Shown in pieces: positions 8,780 to 17,039 of a stretch of DNA of 64,000 bases. How positions within the stretch are numbered: position 1 is the stretch's first letter; each line of letters starts with the position of its first letter. This stretch comes from Alphaproteobacteria bacterium (GTDB lineage: Bacteria; Myxococcota_A; UBA796; GCA-2862545), in contig JACKEO010000007.1 in NCBI GenBank assembly GCA_020632955.1, forward strand, positions 62,001-126,000, written 5' to 3'. The position numbers were made by a program, and so were the translations under genes. Under the pieces are notes generated by a model that did not search any database, had not been told where the DNA came from, and saw only the letters and a program-made list of their open reading frames with translations.

Positions 8780-10366
8780 ATGTGGCTCCTGCTCGTCCTG
8801 CACGCCCACGCCGGTCTCGGACCCGACGGACAGCCCCTCGCGGGCGACCCGCCGGAGCTGGTGCGTGTCGACGACCCGAACCACCCCGGGGCGCTCGTGC
8901 GCACGGGGGAGGCGGCGCTCCTGGCCGCGCCCCCCACCGACGGCACGCCCTGGTCCTACGAGACGCTGGCCGTGCCCGACGGCTGGACGGACGAGCTGGG
9001 GAGCGCCGCGCTCAACGCCGACCTCTGGCACGCGCGCGGCTGGCGTGGCCAGGGCGTCCGGGTGGCGGTCTTCGACATCCAGTGGGAGCAGGCCACGCTG
9101 GACCCCCTGATGCTGGGCGAGGTGCAGACCGCGGACTGCGTGGCCCACCGCTCCTGCGCGCTGCCGCTCGACAGCGTGGCCCCCACCTTCGGCTACGAGG
9201 TGGGCGCACACGGCGTGGCCTGCGCCGACACGGTGCACGACCTGGCCCCCGAGGCCGAGCTCTTCGCGGTGCGGGTGAACGGGGTGACCACCTTCGCCAG
9301 CGCCGCCGAGTGGGCCATCCGCGAGGGCATCGACGTGATCAGCATGTCGATGTCCTTCTTCAACGACTCCTTCTACGACGGCACGGGGCCCTTCACGGCC
9401 GTGCTCCAGCGGCTCGAGGCGCACGACGTCCTCGTCGTCACCTCGGCCGGGAACTACGCCCGCGCCCACTGGGACGGGGCCTGGCGGGACGTGGACGGTG
9501 ATGGTCGGCTCGACTTCGACGGCAGCAACGGGCTCGAGCTGGGTGTGCAGCCGAACGGCGGGCGGCCGCTCTTCGTGACGTGGAACGAGTTCAACGCCTG
9601 CGGCCTGTCGGACCTCGACGCCTACGTGTACGCGCCGGACGGGCTGCTCGTCGGCCGCTCCGAGCGCCGGCAGGACGACGGCGAGCGCGGGTGTGACCCC
9701 GTGGAGCGCGTGGCCATCCAGTCCCGGGGGCCCGGCGTGTATCGGCTGGAGGTGGTGGGTCACCGGGTGCAGGCCGCGCACCTGCAGGTGGACGTGCTCG
9801 GCACCGGTGGCGTGGTGGTGGTGGACCCGGTGGTGGAGCGGTCGCTCGCCGATCCGGCGGCCCACCCCCTGGCCTTCGTGGTGGGGGCGGTGCGGGCCGA
9901 GGGCTACCTCGGCAACGACATCGAGGGCTTCTCGTCCCGCGGCCCGTCCCGGGCGGGCGTGCCCAAGCCCGATCTCGCCGGTCCGGACGGCCTGTCCACC
10001 TCGGTCTTCGGCGCGCGGGGCTTCTTCGGCACCTCTGCGGCCACGCCCGCCGTCGCCGCGGCCGTGGCGCTCGTGATGTCGCGCGATCCGTCGCTGACGC
10101 CGCGTCAGGCAGCGCAGCGGCTGCAGGCGTGGGCGTGGTCGGAGGAGGATCCCCTGCAGGTCGAGGACCCGCGCTGGGGGCCGGGCAAGGCGCGGCTGCC
10201 GCTGCCCGAGGCGCTGGACGCGGGCGGAGGTGGATGCGGCCGACCGGAGGGCACGCCGGCGTGGCTGCTCCTGCTCCTCCTCAGTCCTCGGCGTCGGGGG
10301 GCGGCACGAAGGGCATCGTGTCGATCGACAGGCGGGCCCGCTCGTCGAGGATCCGGTCCGGCGTGA
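8780..10366 (+). CDS. Subtilisin-like serine protease (S8) with MYXO-CTERM-like tail
   Basis: 528 residues, with a short hydrophobic N-terminus (WLLLVLHAHAG) as secretion signal; a GTG at 8777 is an alternative start. The S8 triad is visible: Asp99 in VAVFDIQWE, His144 in GAHGVACADT and Ser near 419 in FGTSAATPAVAAAVALV, with the oxyanion Asn in VTSAGNYA. A probable inserted or C2-like beta domain (about 245-350) contains DVDGDGRLDFDGSN, which looks calcium-binding. The C-terminus has a Gly/Cys motif (GGGGCGRPEG), a Leu-rich stretch (WLLLLLL) and an Arg cluster, the layout of MYXO-CTERM/PEP-CTERM-type sorting signals. The last 86 bp overlap the convergent DUF1295 gene. Confidence 0.9.
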   Translation: MWLLLVLHAHAGLGPDGQPLAGDPPELVRVDDPNHPGALVRTGEAALLAAPPTDGTPWSYETLAVPDGWTDELGSAALNADLWHARGWRGQGVRVAVFDIQWEQATLDPLMLGEVQTADCVAHRSCALPLDSVAPTFGYEVGAHGVACADTVHDLAPEAELFAVRVNGVTTFASAAEWAIREGIDVISMSMSFFNDSFYDGTGPFTAVLQRLEAHDVLVVTSAGNYARAHWDGAWRDVDGDGRLDFDGSNGLELGVQPNGGRPLFVTWNEFNACGLSDLDAYVYAPDGLLVGRSERRQDDGERGCDPVERVAIQSRGPGVYRLEVVGHRVQAAHLQVDVLGTGGVVVVDPVVERSLADPAAHPLAFVVGAVRAEGYLGNDIEGFSSRGPSRAGVPKPDLAGPDGLSTSVFGARGFFGTSAATPAVAAAVALVMSRDPSLTPRQAAQRLQAWAWSEEDPLQVEDPRWGPGKARLPLPEALDAGGGGCGRPEGTPAWLLLLLLSPRRRGAARRASCRSTGGPARRGSGPA

Positions 10367-11342
10367 GGTCGACCTCGGGAACGGGAGCGCTGCCCCTCGC
10401 GGCGGCGTGTCGCGGGGGGCGAGGGAAGAGCATCGGCACGCGCGCGATCTGCTCCGCGTAGGACGGACGACGCTCGAGCAGGCGGCGCTCCATCATCGGG
10501 ATGGACGCGAAGCGGAAGAGCAGCGCGATGCCGAGGGCGCCCACGCAGGTGACCGCGTGCTCGTCGCCCACGGCCACCGCGAAGAGCCAGAGGCCCCACC
10601 AGAAGAGGATCTCGCCCAGGTAGTTGGGGTGACGGCTCCACCGCCACAGCCCCTCGTCGATGTAGGCGTGGGCCGGGGGATGGCGCGCCTGGAAGGCGTG
10701 GAGCTGCTTGTCGGCCATGCCCTCGAGCACCGTGGCGCCCGCCGTGACCGCGAAGGCGACGCCGTCGAGCAGCCCGATGGGCGTGGGCGCCGTGACGGCC
10801 TCGTAGGCGGGCCACAGCGCGGCGAACACCAGCACGGTGGGCATCAGGTGGATGCCGAGCAGGTTCACCAGTGGGTAGGCGAAGCCGGTGCGCTGGCGCA
10901 GCTGGAGGTAGCGCCAGTCCTCGTGGTCGAGGCCGCCCCAGCCGATCGCCCAGTTGGTGGTGAGCCGCGTGCCCCAGAAGGCCACGACGCCCATCACCAT
11001 GGCCTGACGCAGCAGGACGCCCTCGCCGCTGGCCGCGACCGTCCAGTAGGCCACGAGCGCGATCGGCGCGACGCTCCAGTAGGGGTCGTAGAGGCTGGCG
11101 TTCCGGAAGGCGAGCGAGAAGGCGAAGACCACCAGCGTGGCCACCAGGTCGGCGAGGCCCGCGCGCCAGTAGGGATCGAGCTCGGGTGCGAGGGCCACGG
11201 CCAGCATGCCCGCCGAGAAGGCGGCGAAGTAGGTCACGCTGACCCACGTCGTCCCGCGCCAGTAGGCCGCGTCGTCCTGCACCCGCTCCTCCGTGCTGCG
11301 CCCTGGTATCCCCGAAACGGAGGAAGGGCCGAAGCCCCACAT
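10281..11342 (-). CDS. DUF1295 / steroid-5-alpha-reductase-like membrane protein
   Basis: 353 residues with about seven hydrophobic segments. Family hallmarks are LEGMADKQLHAFQ, LWRWSRHPNYLGEILFWWG and SIPMMERRLLERRPSYAEQ. These belong to the DUF1295/ICMT-steroid reductase C-terminal superfamily, whose members reduce double bonds in lipids or methylate isoprenoid-like substrates using a cofactor bound by the RHPNY region. The substrate cannot be told from sequence. The C-terminal 45 residues are an Asp/Pro-rich extension. It is convergent with the subtilase gene and overlaps its end. A second, more distant relative lies at 45329-46087. Confidence 0.85.
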   Translation of the reverse strand: MWGFGPSSVSGIPGRSTEERVQDDAAYWRGTTWVSVTYFAAFSAGMLAVALAPELDPYWRAGLADLVATLVVFAFSLAFRNASLYDPYWSVAPIALVAYWTVAASGEGVLLRQAMVMGVVAFWGTRLTTNWAIGWGGLDHEDWRYLQLRQRTGFAYPLVNLLGIHLMPTVLVFAALWPAYEAVTAPTPIGLLDGVAFAVTAGATVLEGMADKQLHAFQARHPPAHAYIDEGLWRWSRHPNYLGEILFWWGLWLFAVAVGDEHAVTCVGALGIALLFRFASIPMMERRLLERRPSYAEQIARVPMLFPRPPRHAAARGSAPVPEVDLTPDRILDERARLSIDTMPFVPPPDAED

Positions 11343-11412
11343 CGGCCCGTGGGGTCGATGCTGGACGCAAGGTGGGACCGGGGTGCGACGTTAGGAGGGC
11401 CCTGGAGGCTGC

Positions 11413-12075
11413 TTGGCCCTGTCCATCGACGCCGTGCTCCCGTCGCGCTTCCCCACCTGGGTGCGCAAGCGCCCATTCATGGTGCTCTTCCTGGGCGACG
11501 GACCGTCGACGCCGCGGCCGCGTCTGGTGGTGGACGGGCTGGAGAACCTGTTCCCCGAGCAGGTGGGAGCAGGCTGGATGGCCCGGGACGCGGTGAAGCG
11601 ACCGGGCTGGTGGGACCAGCACTTCCGCACCGAGCTCGGTCCCTTCCGCCAGGGCGGGGATCCGCCGCCCGGCGTGTACCTCTTCCACCTCGCGTGGGTG
11701 GCCGGGCAGGCGCCGCTGGTGTCGGCGGCGGATCGTGGCGCCGCCCTGCGGGCCCGCGCCTACCTGGTGGAGCGGATCCGCCTGAAGAACTCCACGGGCG
11801 CCGACGATACGGAGTGGGTGCGTTCGGGTGCGTCCCGCGCGGCCCCGCAGCGCCTCGCCGCGCCGCGGGACGAGGGACCCTACGAGATCCTGGAGGTGTC
11901 GCCCGACGCCGACGACGCCACGGTCAAGCGCGCGTACCGGACCGCGTTGAAGCTCAACCACCCGGATCGGGTGGCCCACCTGTCTCGCCACCTGCAGGAG
12001 TTCGCCCAGGAGCGCACCCAGCTCATCGTGGCGGCGTGGGAGCTGGTCGCGCGGGAGCGCGGGCTGCGCGACTGA
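11413..12075 (+). CDS. J-domain (DnaJ-like) protein
   Basis: 220 residues from a TTG start preceded by GGAGG. Residues 1-155 are unrecognised, Trp-rich (WWDQHF) and beta-like. The C-terminal 65 residues form a J domain: GPYEILEVSPDADDATVKRAYR, then LNHPDRV with the HPD tripeptide that stimulates Hsp70 ATPase, then a helix ending VAAWELVARERG. A C-terminal J domain without Gly/Phe or zinc regions marks a type III, specialised co-chaperone. The N-terminal part would choose the client. It is divergent from the DUF1295 gene and sits 50 bp upstream of the operator of the sigma-54 activator gene. Confidence 0.8.
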   Translation: MALSIDAVLPSRFPTWVRKRPFMVLFLGDGPSTPRPRLVVDGLENLFPEQVGAGWMARDAVKRPGWWDQHFRTELGPFRQGGDPPPGVYLFHLAWVAGQAPLVSAADRGAALRARAYLVERIRLKNSTGADDTEWVRSGASRAAPQRLAAPRDEGPYEILEVSPDADDATVKRAYRTALKLNHPDRVAHLSRHLQEFAQERTQLIVAAWELVARERGLRD

Positions 12076-12127
12076 GGGCCGTCCCGGTTGCTCGCCGGCG
12101 CCCACGTCGATAGCTGCCTGGGACGGG

Positions 12128-12145
12128 TCCTACCGGAATGTAGGA
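12128..12145. promoter_or_regulatory. 18-bp palindrome in the leader of the sigma-54 activator gene
   Basis: TCCTACC-GGAA-TGTAGGA, an inverted repeat with one mismatch (outer six bases perfect). It lies 16 bp upstream of the GTG at 12162, just before the Shine-Dalgarno-like GAAGG. The same palindrome occurs upstream of amtB. The position between any promoter and the start codon suits autorepression by the encoded activator; this is inference. Confidence 0.65.
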
Positions 12146-12161
12146 ATCGAAGGATGTGACC

Positions 12162-13667
12162 GTGCAAGCCCGATCCCTCGCAGAGCTCCGCTACCTGGAG
12201 ACCGTCGCCGCGTGGGTGGGGCAGGGTACCGAGCTCGACGAGCTGCTCGGGCCCGTGCTCCGGGGGCTGGCGGAGCAGCTCGGGCTGCGGCGCGCCACGC
12301 TGATGCTGGTCGATCGCACCGACGGCGAGGTCTACATCGAGGCGGGTCACGGCCTCACCCCCACCGAGACGCGGCGGGTGCGCTACGCGCCCGGCGAGGG
12401 GATCAGCGGTCGGGTGGTGGCCTCGGGCGAGCCGGTGCTCGTGCCCCGCGTCTCGGAGGATCCCAGCTTCCGCGACAAGCTCGGCGCCCGCGAGGGGGGA
12501 CTCGACGGCGCCTTCGTGGCCGTGCCGGTGATGACCTCGGCCACCACCTACGGCGTGCTGTCGGCGTGGCGGCTCGGCGAGGAGGACCCCGATCTCGAGG
12601 GCGATCGCTCCACCCTGTCGGTGGTGGCGGGGCTGCTCGTCCCCCCCGTGGAGCGCCACGTCAGCCGCACCGGCAAGCCGGGCGAGGATCGCGCCCCCCA
12701 CCAACCCTCCAACCTCATCGGCCGATCGAAGGGGATGAAGGAGGTCTACGCCCTGATCGAGCAGGTGGCGCCGTCGAGCACCACCGTGCTCCTCCGCGGC
12801 GAGAGCGGCACCGGCAAGGAGCTCGTCGCGCACGCGCTGCACGAGGGCTCTCCCCGCGCCCGCGGTCCCTTCGTCAAGGTGAACTGCGCCGCACTCCCCG
12901 CCGCCATCATCGAGTCGGAGCTCTTCGGGCACGAGCGGGGTTCGTTCACGGGTGCCATCGACCGTCGCCGCGGCCGCTTCGAGCTCGCCCACGGCGGCAC
13001 GATCTTCCTCGACGAGATCGGCGACCTCGCCCCCGAGACGCAGATCAAGCTGCTCCGGGTGCTGCAGGAGCGCGAGTTCGAGCGGGTGGGGAGCGCGCAG
13101 CCCATCGGGGTGGACGTGCGCGTCATCGCGGCCACCAGCCGCGACCTCGAGATCATGATGGAGGACGGGGGCTTCCGGCCCGATCTCTACTACCGCCTCA
13201 ACGTCTTCCCGGTGCACCTGCCGCCGCTGCGCGAGCGCCGCGCCGACATCCTCCTGCTGGCCGACCACTTCGTGGAGCAGTTCAGCCGCTCCCACGGCAA
13301 GTCGGTGCGCCGCATCGCCACGGCCGCCATCGACCTGCTCATGGCCTACCACTGGCCGGGCAACGTGCGGGAGCTCGAGAACTGCATGGAGCGCGCGGTG
13401 CTGCTGGCGCGTGGCGACACGCTCATGGCCCACCACCTGCCGCCCACCCTCCAGGCGCCCGACCACCTGTCGAGCGTGGCGCCGGGCGGGCTGGAGTCCA
13501 CGCTGGCCGCGGTGGAGAAGGATCTCATCCTCGACGCGCTCAAGGCCAACCGCGGCAACATGGCGGGCGCCGCGCGCCAGCTCCAGGTCACCGAGCGCGT
13601 GATGGGCCTGCGGGTCAAGCTGTACGGCATCGATCCCCGACGCTTCCGCGGACGGCTGTCGGCCTGA
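12162..13667 (+). CDS. Sigma-54-dependent transcriptional activator (NifA-like: GAF, AAA+, Fis-type HTH)
   Basis: 501 residues. The GTG at 12162 is preferred over 12156 because GAAGG lies eight bases before it. Residues about 10-160 form a GAF sensor domain ([19 protein letters not shown]). The AAA+ domain has Walker A GESGTGKE (about 213), the sigma-54 contact loop as GSFTGA rather than GAFTGA (about 259), and Walker [11 protein letters not shown] (about 281). The C-terminus holds a Fis-like HTH ([21 protein letters not shown]) ending YGIDPRRF, as in NifA-like activators. It would open sigma-54 promoters by ATP hydrolysis. amtB with a -24/-12 promoter directly follows, so a role in nitrogen control is likely; the ligand of the GAF domain is unknown. 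Confidence 0.92.
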   Translation: MQARSLAELRYLETVAAWVGQGTELDELLGPVLRGLAEQLGLRRATLMLVDRTDGEVYIEAGHGLTPTETRRVRYAPGEGISGRVVASGEPVLVPRVSEDPSFRDKLGAREGGLDGAFVAVPVMTSATTYGVLSAWRLGEEDPDLEGDRSTLSVVAGLLVPPVERHVSRTGKPGEDRAPHQPSNLIGRSKGMKEVYALIEQVAPSSTTVLLRGESGTGKELVAHALHEGSPRARGPFVKVNCAALPAAIIESELFGHERGSFTGAIDRRRGRFELAHGGTIFLDEIGDLAPETQIKLLRVLQEREFERVGSAQPIGVDVRVIAATSRDLEIMMEDGGFRPDLYYRLNVFPVHLPPLRERRADILLLADHFVEQFSRSHGKSVRRIATAAIDLLMAYHWPGNVRELENCMERAVLLARGDTLMAHHLPPTLQAPDHLSSVAPGGLESTLAAVEKDLILDALKANRGNMAGAARQLQVTERVMGLRVKLYGIDPRRFRGRLSA

Positions 13668-13761
13668 TCCCGTCGGTCTCGTGCGACGGCGTGCCGCCGG
13701 CCCACCCATGGAGGCGCGCGTCCGGGTGCCGTTCCGTGTGGGGACGAGGGTCTTGACTGAA

Positions 13762-13779
13762 TCCTACATGTTTGTAGGA
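13762..13779. promoter_or_regulatory. 18-bp palindromic activator site upstream of amtB
   Basis: TCCTACA-TGTT-TGTAGGA, a perfect 7-bp inverted repeat with a 4-bp spacer, centred about 105 bp upstream of the amtB -24 element. That distance is usual for enhancer sites of sigma-54 activators. It differs from the NifA (TGT-N10-ACA) and NtrC consensus sites. The same motif precedes the neighbouring activator gene. Confidence 0.75.
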
Positions 13780-13792
13780 AATCGACCCTGAT

Positions 13793-13810
13793 TCCCTCCC
13801 TCAGGTAGGA
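13793..13810. promoter_or_regulatory. Degenerate second copy of the amtB palindrome
   Basis: TCCCTCC-CTCA-GGTAGGA. The right half matches the consensus at six of seven positions and the left half at four of seven. Its centre is 31 bp from the perfect copy, close to three helical turns, which would place two activator dimers on one face of the DNA. Confidence 0.45.
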
Positions 13811-13872
13811 TCCAGATCGCCCGTGGCCCTCGGGATCGGCGGATTCACGACGATCCATCGTGGGCGTCGGAC

Positions 13873-13887
13873 TGGCCCGCTCCTTGC
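13873..13887 (+). promoter_or_regulatory. Sigma-54 (-24/-12) promoter of amtB
   Basis: TGGCCCG-CTCC-TTGC matches the consensus TGGCACG-N4-TTGC at all but one position. GG is at 13874-13875 and GC at 13886-13887, with the obligatory 10 bases between them. The predicted transcription start is near 13899, about 28 bases before the amtB ATG. Confidence 0.8.
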
Positions 13888-13926
13888 CAAGCGGCGCCGG
13901 CCCAACCCGCGCCCACGAGGTGATCC

Positions 13927-15234
13927 ATGCGCACGCCCCTGATCGTGGCGGCCCTGCTTGCGAGCAGCGCCGCCTTCGCCGAGGACGGCCCCACGGCCGC
14001 CGACGCGATGTTCACCGCCAACAACACCTGGATGATGGTCTCGGCCTTCCTGGTGTTCCTCATGCACCTGGGCTTCGCCACGCTCGAGTCGGGCATGACC
14101 CAGGCGAAGAACACGGTGAACATCCTCTTCAAGAACATGTCCATCCTGTCCATCGGGATCCTGACGTACGCCGTCGTCGGGTTCAACCTGATGTACCCGG
14201 GCAGCGAGTACGCGGGCGCCTTCTTCGGCTTCGCGGGCTTCGGCGTCGGCACCGACGCGGCCGGCCTCACCGCCGAGTACAACCCCGGCTACACCTACTG
14301 GACCGACTTCCTCTTCCAGGCGATGTTCGCGGCCACCGCCGCCACCATCGTCTCGGGCGCCGTGGCCGAGCGCATCAAGCTCGCCACCTTCCTCGCCTTC
14401 GGCACGATCTACGTGGCCATCGCCTACCCGATGGTGGGCATGTGGCAGTGGGGCGGCGGCTTCCTCGCCGAGCTCGGCTTCCACGACTTCGCCGGCTCCA
14501 CCATCGTCCACAGCGTGGGCGGCTGGGCCGCGCTCGCCGGTGCCTGGCTGCTGGGCCCCCGCCTGAACCGCTTCGACAAGGGCATCCACCCGCACAGCCT
14601 CCCGCTCGCGGCCATCGGTGCCCTCCTCCTCTGGTTCGGCTGGTACGGCTTCAACGGCGGTTCGGTCCTGTCGGCCGACCCCGGCGCCACCTCGCTCGTC
14701 GTGGTCAACACCACGCTGGGTGCGGCGGCCGGCCTGATGAGCTGCGTGCTCGTCACCTGGGCGCTCACGAAGACGCCCGATCTCTCCATGGCCATCAACG
14801 GCTCCCTCGCGGGCCTGGTGGGCATCACCGCGGGCGCCGACCTCCTCACCCCGATGACCTCGGTGGTGGTGGGCGGCATCGCCGGTGTTCTCGTGATCGG
14901 GGGCATCTACGCCCTCGAGAAGCTCCGTATCGACGACCCGGTCGGGGCGGTGCCGGTGCACCTCGTTTGTGGCGCGTGGGGCACGCTTGCGGTGGGCCTC
15001 TTCTCTGCGGAGGTCTCCGTGGGCGCGCAGCTTGCCGGCATCGCCGCGACCGGGGCGTTTTGCCTCCCGATCGCGCTCGTCCTCTTCTTCGTCCTGGGCA
15101 AGGTCATGGGCCTGCGGGTCTCCGAGGACGAGGAGATCCTGGGTCTCGACCTCGGGGAGCACGGCGCGCTGGCCTACACGGGCCTGCAGCACCTGACCCC
15201 CAAGGAGCTCGAGGCCGCCGTCGCCGCCAAGTGA
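13927..15234 (+). CDS. amtB: Ammonium transporter
   Basis: 435 residues with a cleavable signal peptide (LLASSAAFAED) and about 11 membrane helices. Amt/Mep/Rh hallmarks are LESGMTQAKN, DFAGSTIVHSVGGWAALAGAWLLGPR (with the first pore His) and LPLAAIGALLLWFGWYGFNGGS, followed by VHLVCGAWGTLAVGL with the second pore His region. It imports ammonium across the cytoplasmic membrane. The gene has a sigma-54 promoter and palindromic sites upstream and directly follows a sigma-54 activator gene, so expression is probably induced under nitrogen limitation. The usual partner glnK/glnB (PII) is absent from this window, which is notable for an amtB locus. Confidence 0.96.
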   Translation: MRTPLIVAALLASSAAFAEDGPTAADAMFTANNTWMMVSAFLVFLMHLGFATLESGMTQAKNTVNILFKNMSILSIGILTYAVVGFNLMYPGSEYAGAFFGFAGFGVGTDAAGLTAEYNPGYTYWTDFLFQAMFAATAATIVSGAVAERIKLATFLAFGTIYVAIAYPMVGMWQWGGGFLAELGFHDFAGSTIVHSVGGWAALAGAWLLGPRLNRFDKGIHPHSLPLAAIGALLLWFGWYGFNGGSVLSADPGATSLVVVNTTLGAAAGLMSCVLVTWALTKTPDLSMAINGSLAGLVGITAGADLLTPMTSVVVGGIAGVLVIGGIYALEKLRIDDPVGAVPVHLVCGAWGTLAVGLFSAEVSVGAQLAGIAATGAFCLPIALVLFFVLGKVMGLRVSEDEEILGLDLGEHGALAYTGLQHLTPKELEAAVAAK

Positions 15235-15328
15235 GCGACGGGTCGAGGATCCTGGCGGGCTCGCGCTCCGGCGCGGGCCCGTCCTGCTTTCTGGGGGTAG
15301 ATCGCCGGGTCCGTGACGAGGAGGTGAC

Positions 15329-16825
15329 GTGCTCGCCCTGCTGCTGACCCTGGGCCTCGGCGAGGCCGCCGACCTCGACGCCACGTACGACCGCCTGCGC
15401 GACCGCCTGTCCGACTTCGTCGTGGTGGGCACGGCGCAGGGCGAGAGCATCCCTGCGGGCTGGCGCCACGACGGGCTGGGCCTCGCGAAGTGGGCCGACG
15501 CCACGGTGGCGCTCGGCTGGTACGTGGGCCTGCTCGCCACCGAGCGTGCCCTCCTCGTGGAGGAGGGCGAGGATCCCGCCGCCACCGATCTCGAGCTGGC
15601 CACCGCCCTGCGCGCGGTCGTGCGTCTCGACCGCGTGGCCGACGCCGCCTTCCCGCCCCCGTGCACCCAGACCGAGGTGGTGAACGGCTTCTTCGTCCGC
15701 GACGACGTGCCCGCCGACTTCCACACCCGCTTCGACGGCCTGTCCGTGCTCCAGTCCGACTGGATCGACGGCGAGAAGCTCAAGGAGCAGAGCCAGGACC
15801 AGGTGCTCCACCTGCTGCCCGGGCTGGGCCTGGTGCGACGCCTCGTGCCGGCCGACGTGGTGGTGGACGGCCTGCCGCTGCGCGAGGCCGCCACGGCCCA
15901 GGCGCTGCTGCTGCTCGAGCACGTGGCCGACGGCGGCGACTGGGTGGTGCGCAACCCCGCCTGCGAGAACCGGCCCGTGGCCCGCGGCGCCCAGGCCATC
16001 GGCTTCAGCCCGGCCTTCGCCGCGGCCTACCGCTGGTTCACCGACGACGAGGCCGACCTGCCCGACTGGGAGGACCAGGACGTCTTCTTCCAGACCCTGC
16101 AGAACCCCGACCACGCCATCTTCCTCAACCCCGACAACCGTCACCTCACGATGGCCGGGGTGGCCGTGGGGGGCGCCTTCGGCGACGCGACGATGCCCGC
16201 CCTCGTCGCCATCGCCCAGCCCGACAGCTGGGTGGCCTACCCCCTGCTCCACGCCGTGCTCCACGGCCCCGTCCCGGGGTGGGCCGAGGCCCGCGCCGAC
16301 CTCCTCGGCACCGCCACCGCGATGCTCGAGGAGCTGGGCGACGCCGAGCCCGCCGGCTTCGCCGAGGGCAGCGACCCCGGCCACCGCTGGACCACCTGGC
16401 ACCGCTTCATCCGCCCCAAGGCCACCCAGGACCGCGGCGAGGGCGAGGGCAAGCGCTTCAGCGGACTGGACTGGCTGCTGCTGCGCAACCTCGTCCTGCT
16501 CGCGCCCCCCGAGGAGGCTGTCGACACCGCGGTGGTCGACACGGCCGGAGCGCAGGACGACACCGACCTGGAGGCGGAGGAGGCGGGGTGTGCCTGTGCG
16601 CAGGGCGGGGTGCGTGGGGGGTGGGTGTGGGTGGTGCTGGGGGTCTTGGGGTGGAGGCGGGGCAGCCGCCACAGAGGCACAGAGGGCGCAGAGGCCGGCA
16701 CAGAGGGGCGGGTGTGGGGCTCTGTGCCTCGTTGGGTGGGTTCCGCGGTGCCTGGGGGCGTCGGGGCGGGGCGTGGTGCGGGTGGGCGGCGCGTTGCCGC
16801 GCCGCGCGGGAGGCACAGAGGGTGA
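15329..16825 (+). CDS. Secreted hypothetical protein with MYXO-CTERM-like tail
   Basis: GTG start with GAGGAGG just upstream; the signal peptide is short (LALLLTLGLGEAA). The body (about 20-400) is soluble and mainly alpha-helical, has few Cys, and is rich in Trp and Asp. No family is recognised, although the size and helical pattern allow a glycosidase-like toroid. Near residues 405-440 come an acidic DTDLEAEEAG, CACAQ, a hydrophobic WVWVVLGVLGW and an RRG cluster, the layout of a MYXO-CTERM surface-sorting signal. The remaining 58 codons run on into the downstream intergenic repeat element and look like accidental read-through, so the ancestral stop was probably lost when that element arrived. 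Confidence 0.75.
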   Translation: MLALLLTLGLGEAADLDATYDRLRDRLSDFVVVGTAQGESIPAGWRHDGLGLAKWADATVALGWYVGLLATERALLVEEGEDPAATDLELATALRAVVRLDRVADAAFPPPCTQTEVVNGFFVRDDVPADFHTRFDGLSVLQSDWIDGEKLKEQSQDQVLHLLPGLGLVRRLVPADVVVDGLPLREAATAQALLLLEHVADGGDWVVRNPACENRPVARGAQAIGFSPAFAAAYRWFTDDEADLPDWEDQDVFFQTLQNPDHAIFLNPDNRHLTMAGVAVGGAFGDATMPALVAIAQPDSWVAYPLLHAVLHGPVPGWAEARADLLGTATAMLEELGDAEPAGFAEGSDPGHRWTTWHRFIRPKATQDRGEGEGKRFSGLDWLLLRNLVLLAPPEEAVDTAVVDTAGAQDDTDLEAEEAGCACAQGGVRGGWVWVVLGVLGWRRGSRHRGTEGAEAGTEGRVWGSVPRWVGSAVPGGVGAGRGAGGRRVAAPRGRHRG

Positions 16826-16887
16826 TCGTGGTGCCGGGCTGATGCCTCCCAGGGGCCCTCTGCGCCCTCTGTGCCTCTGTGGCGGCT
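16663..16887. repeat. Intergenic element bounded by a perfect 32-bp inverted repeat
   Basis: The arms at 16663-16694 and 16856-16887 are exact reverse complements. Each contains overlapping CACAGAGG and GCAGAGG units. The 161-bp interior has further GGCACAGAG copies (at about 16697 and 16811) and an inverted CTCTGTGCC that can pair with the first, so several nested hairpins are possible. No transposase or ORF of its own is seen. It looks like a REP/MITE-type repeat. The left arm overlaps the 3' end of the upstream reading frame. Confidence 0.75.
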
Positions 16888-17039
16888 GTCGACCCGCCGC
16901 CTGCTCCAGGTCCTCGCTCAGGTCGGCGGTGGCGTAGACGCCGGGGAGGGTCGCGACGGCGGGTCGGTGTGTGTGGGCGGCCGGGTGCCCGCCGGCTCGG
17001 GTAGGGGTGGGCGGGGAGGTGGGTGTGGGCCGGGGTGAG
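16888..17039. other. Non-coding stretch after the inverted repeat
   Basis: G-rich sequence between the repeat element and the next small gene. I see no convincing coding frame, promoter or terminator here. Its beginning (CGACCCGCCGCCTGCTCC) may be further repeat-associated sequence. Confidence 0.4.

Noticed and set aside
13668..13926. NtrC-type or NifA-type consensus site upstream of amtB
   Set aside because: No TGCACC-N5-GGTGCA or TGT-N10-ACA site was found with confidence; the palindrome present is different.
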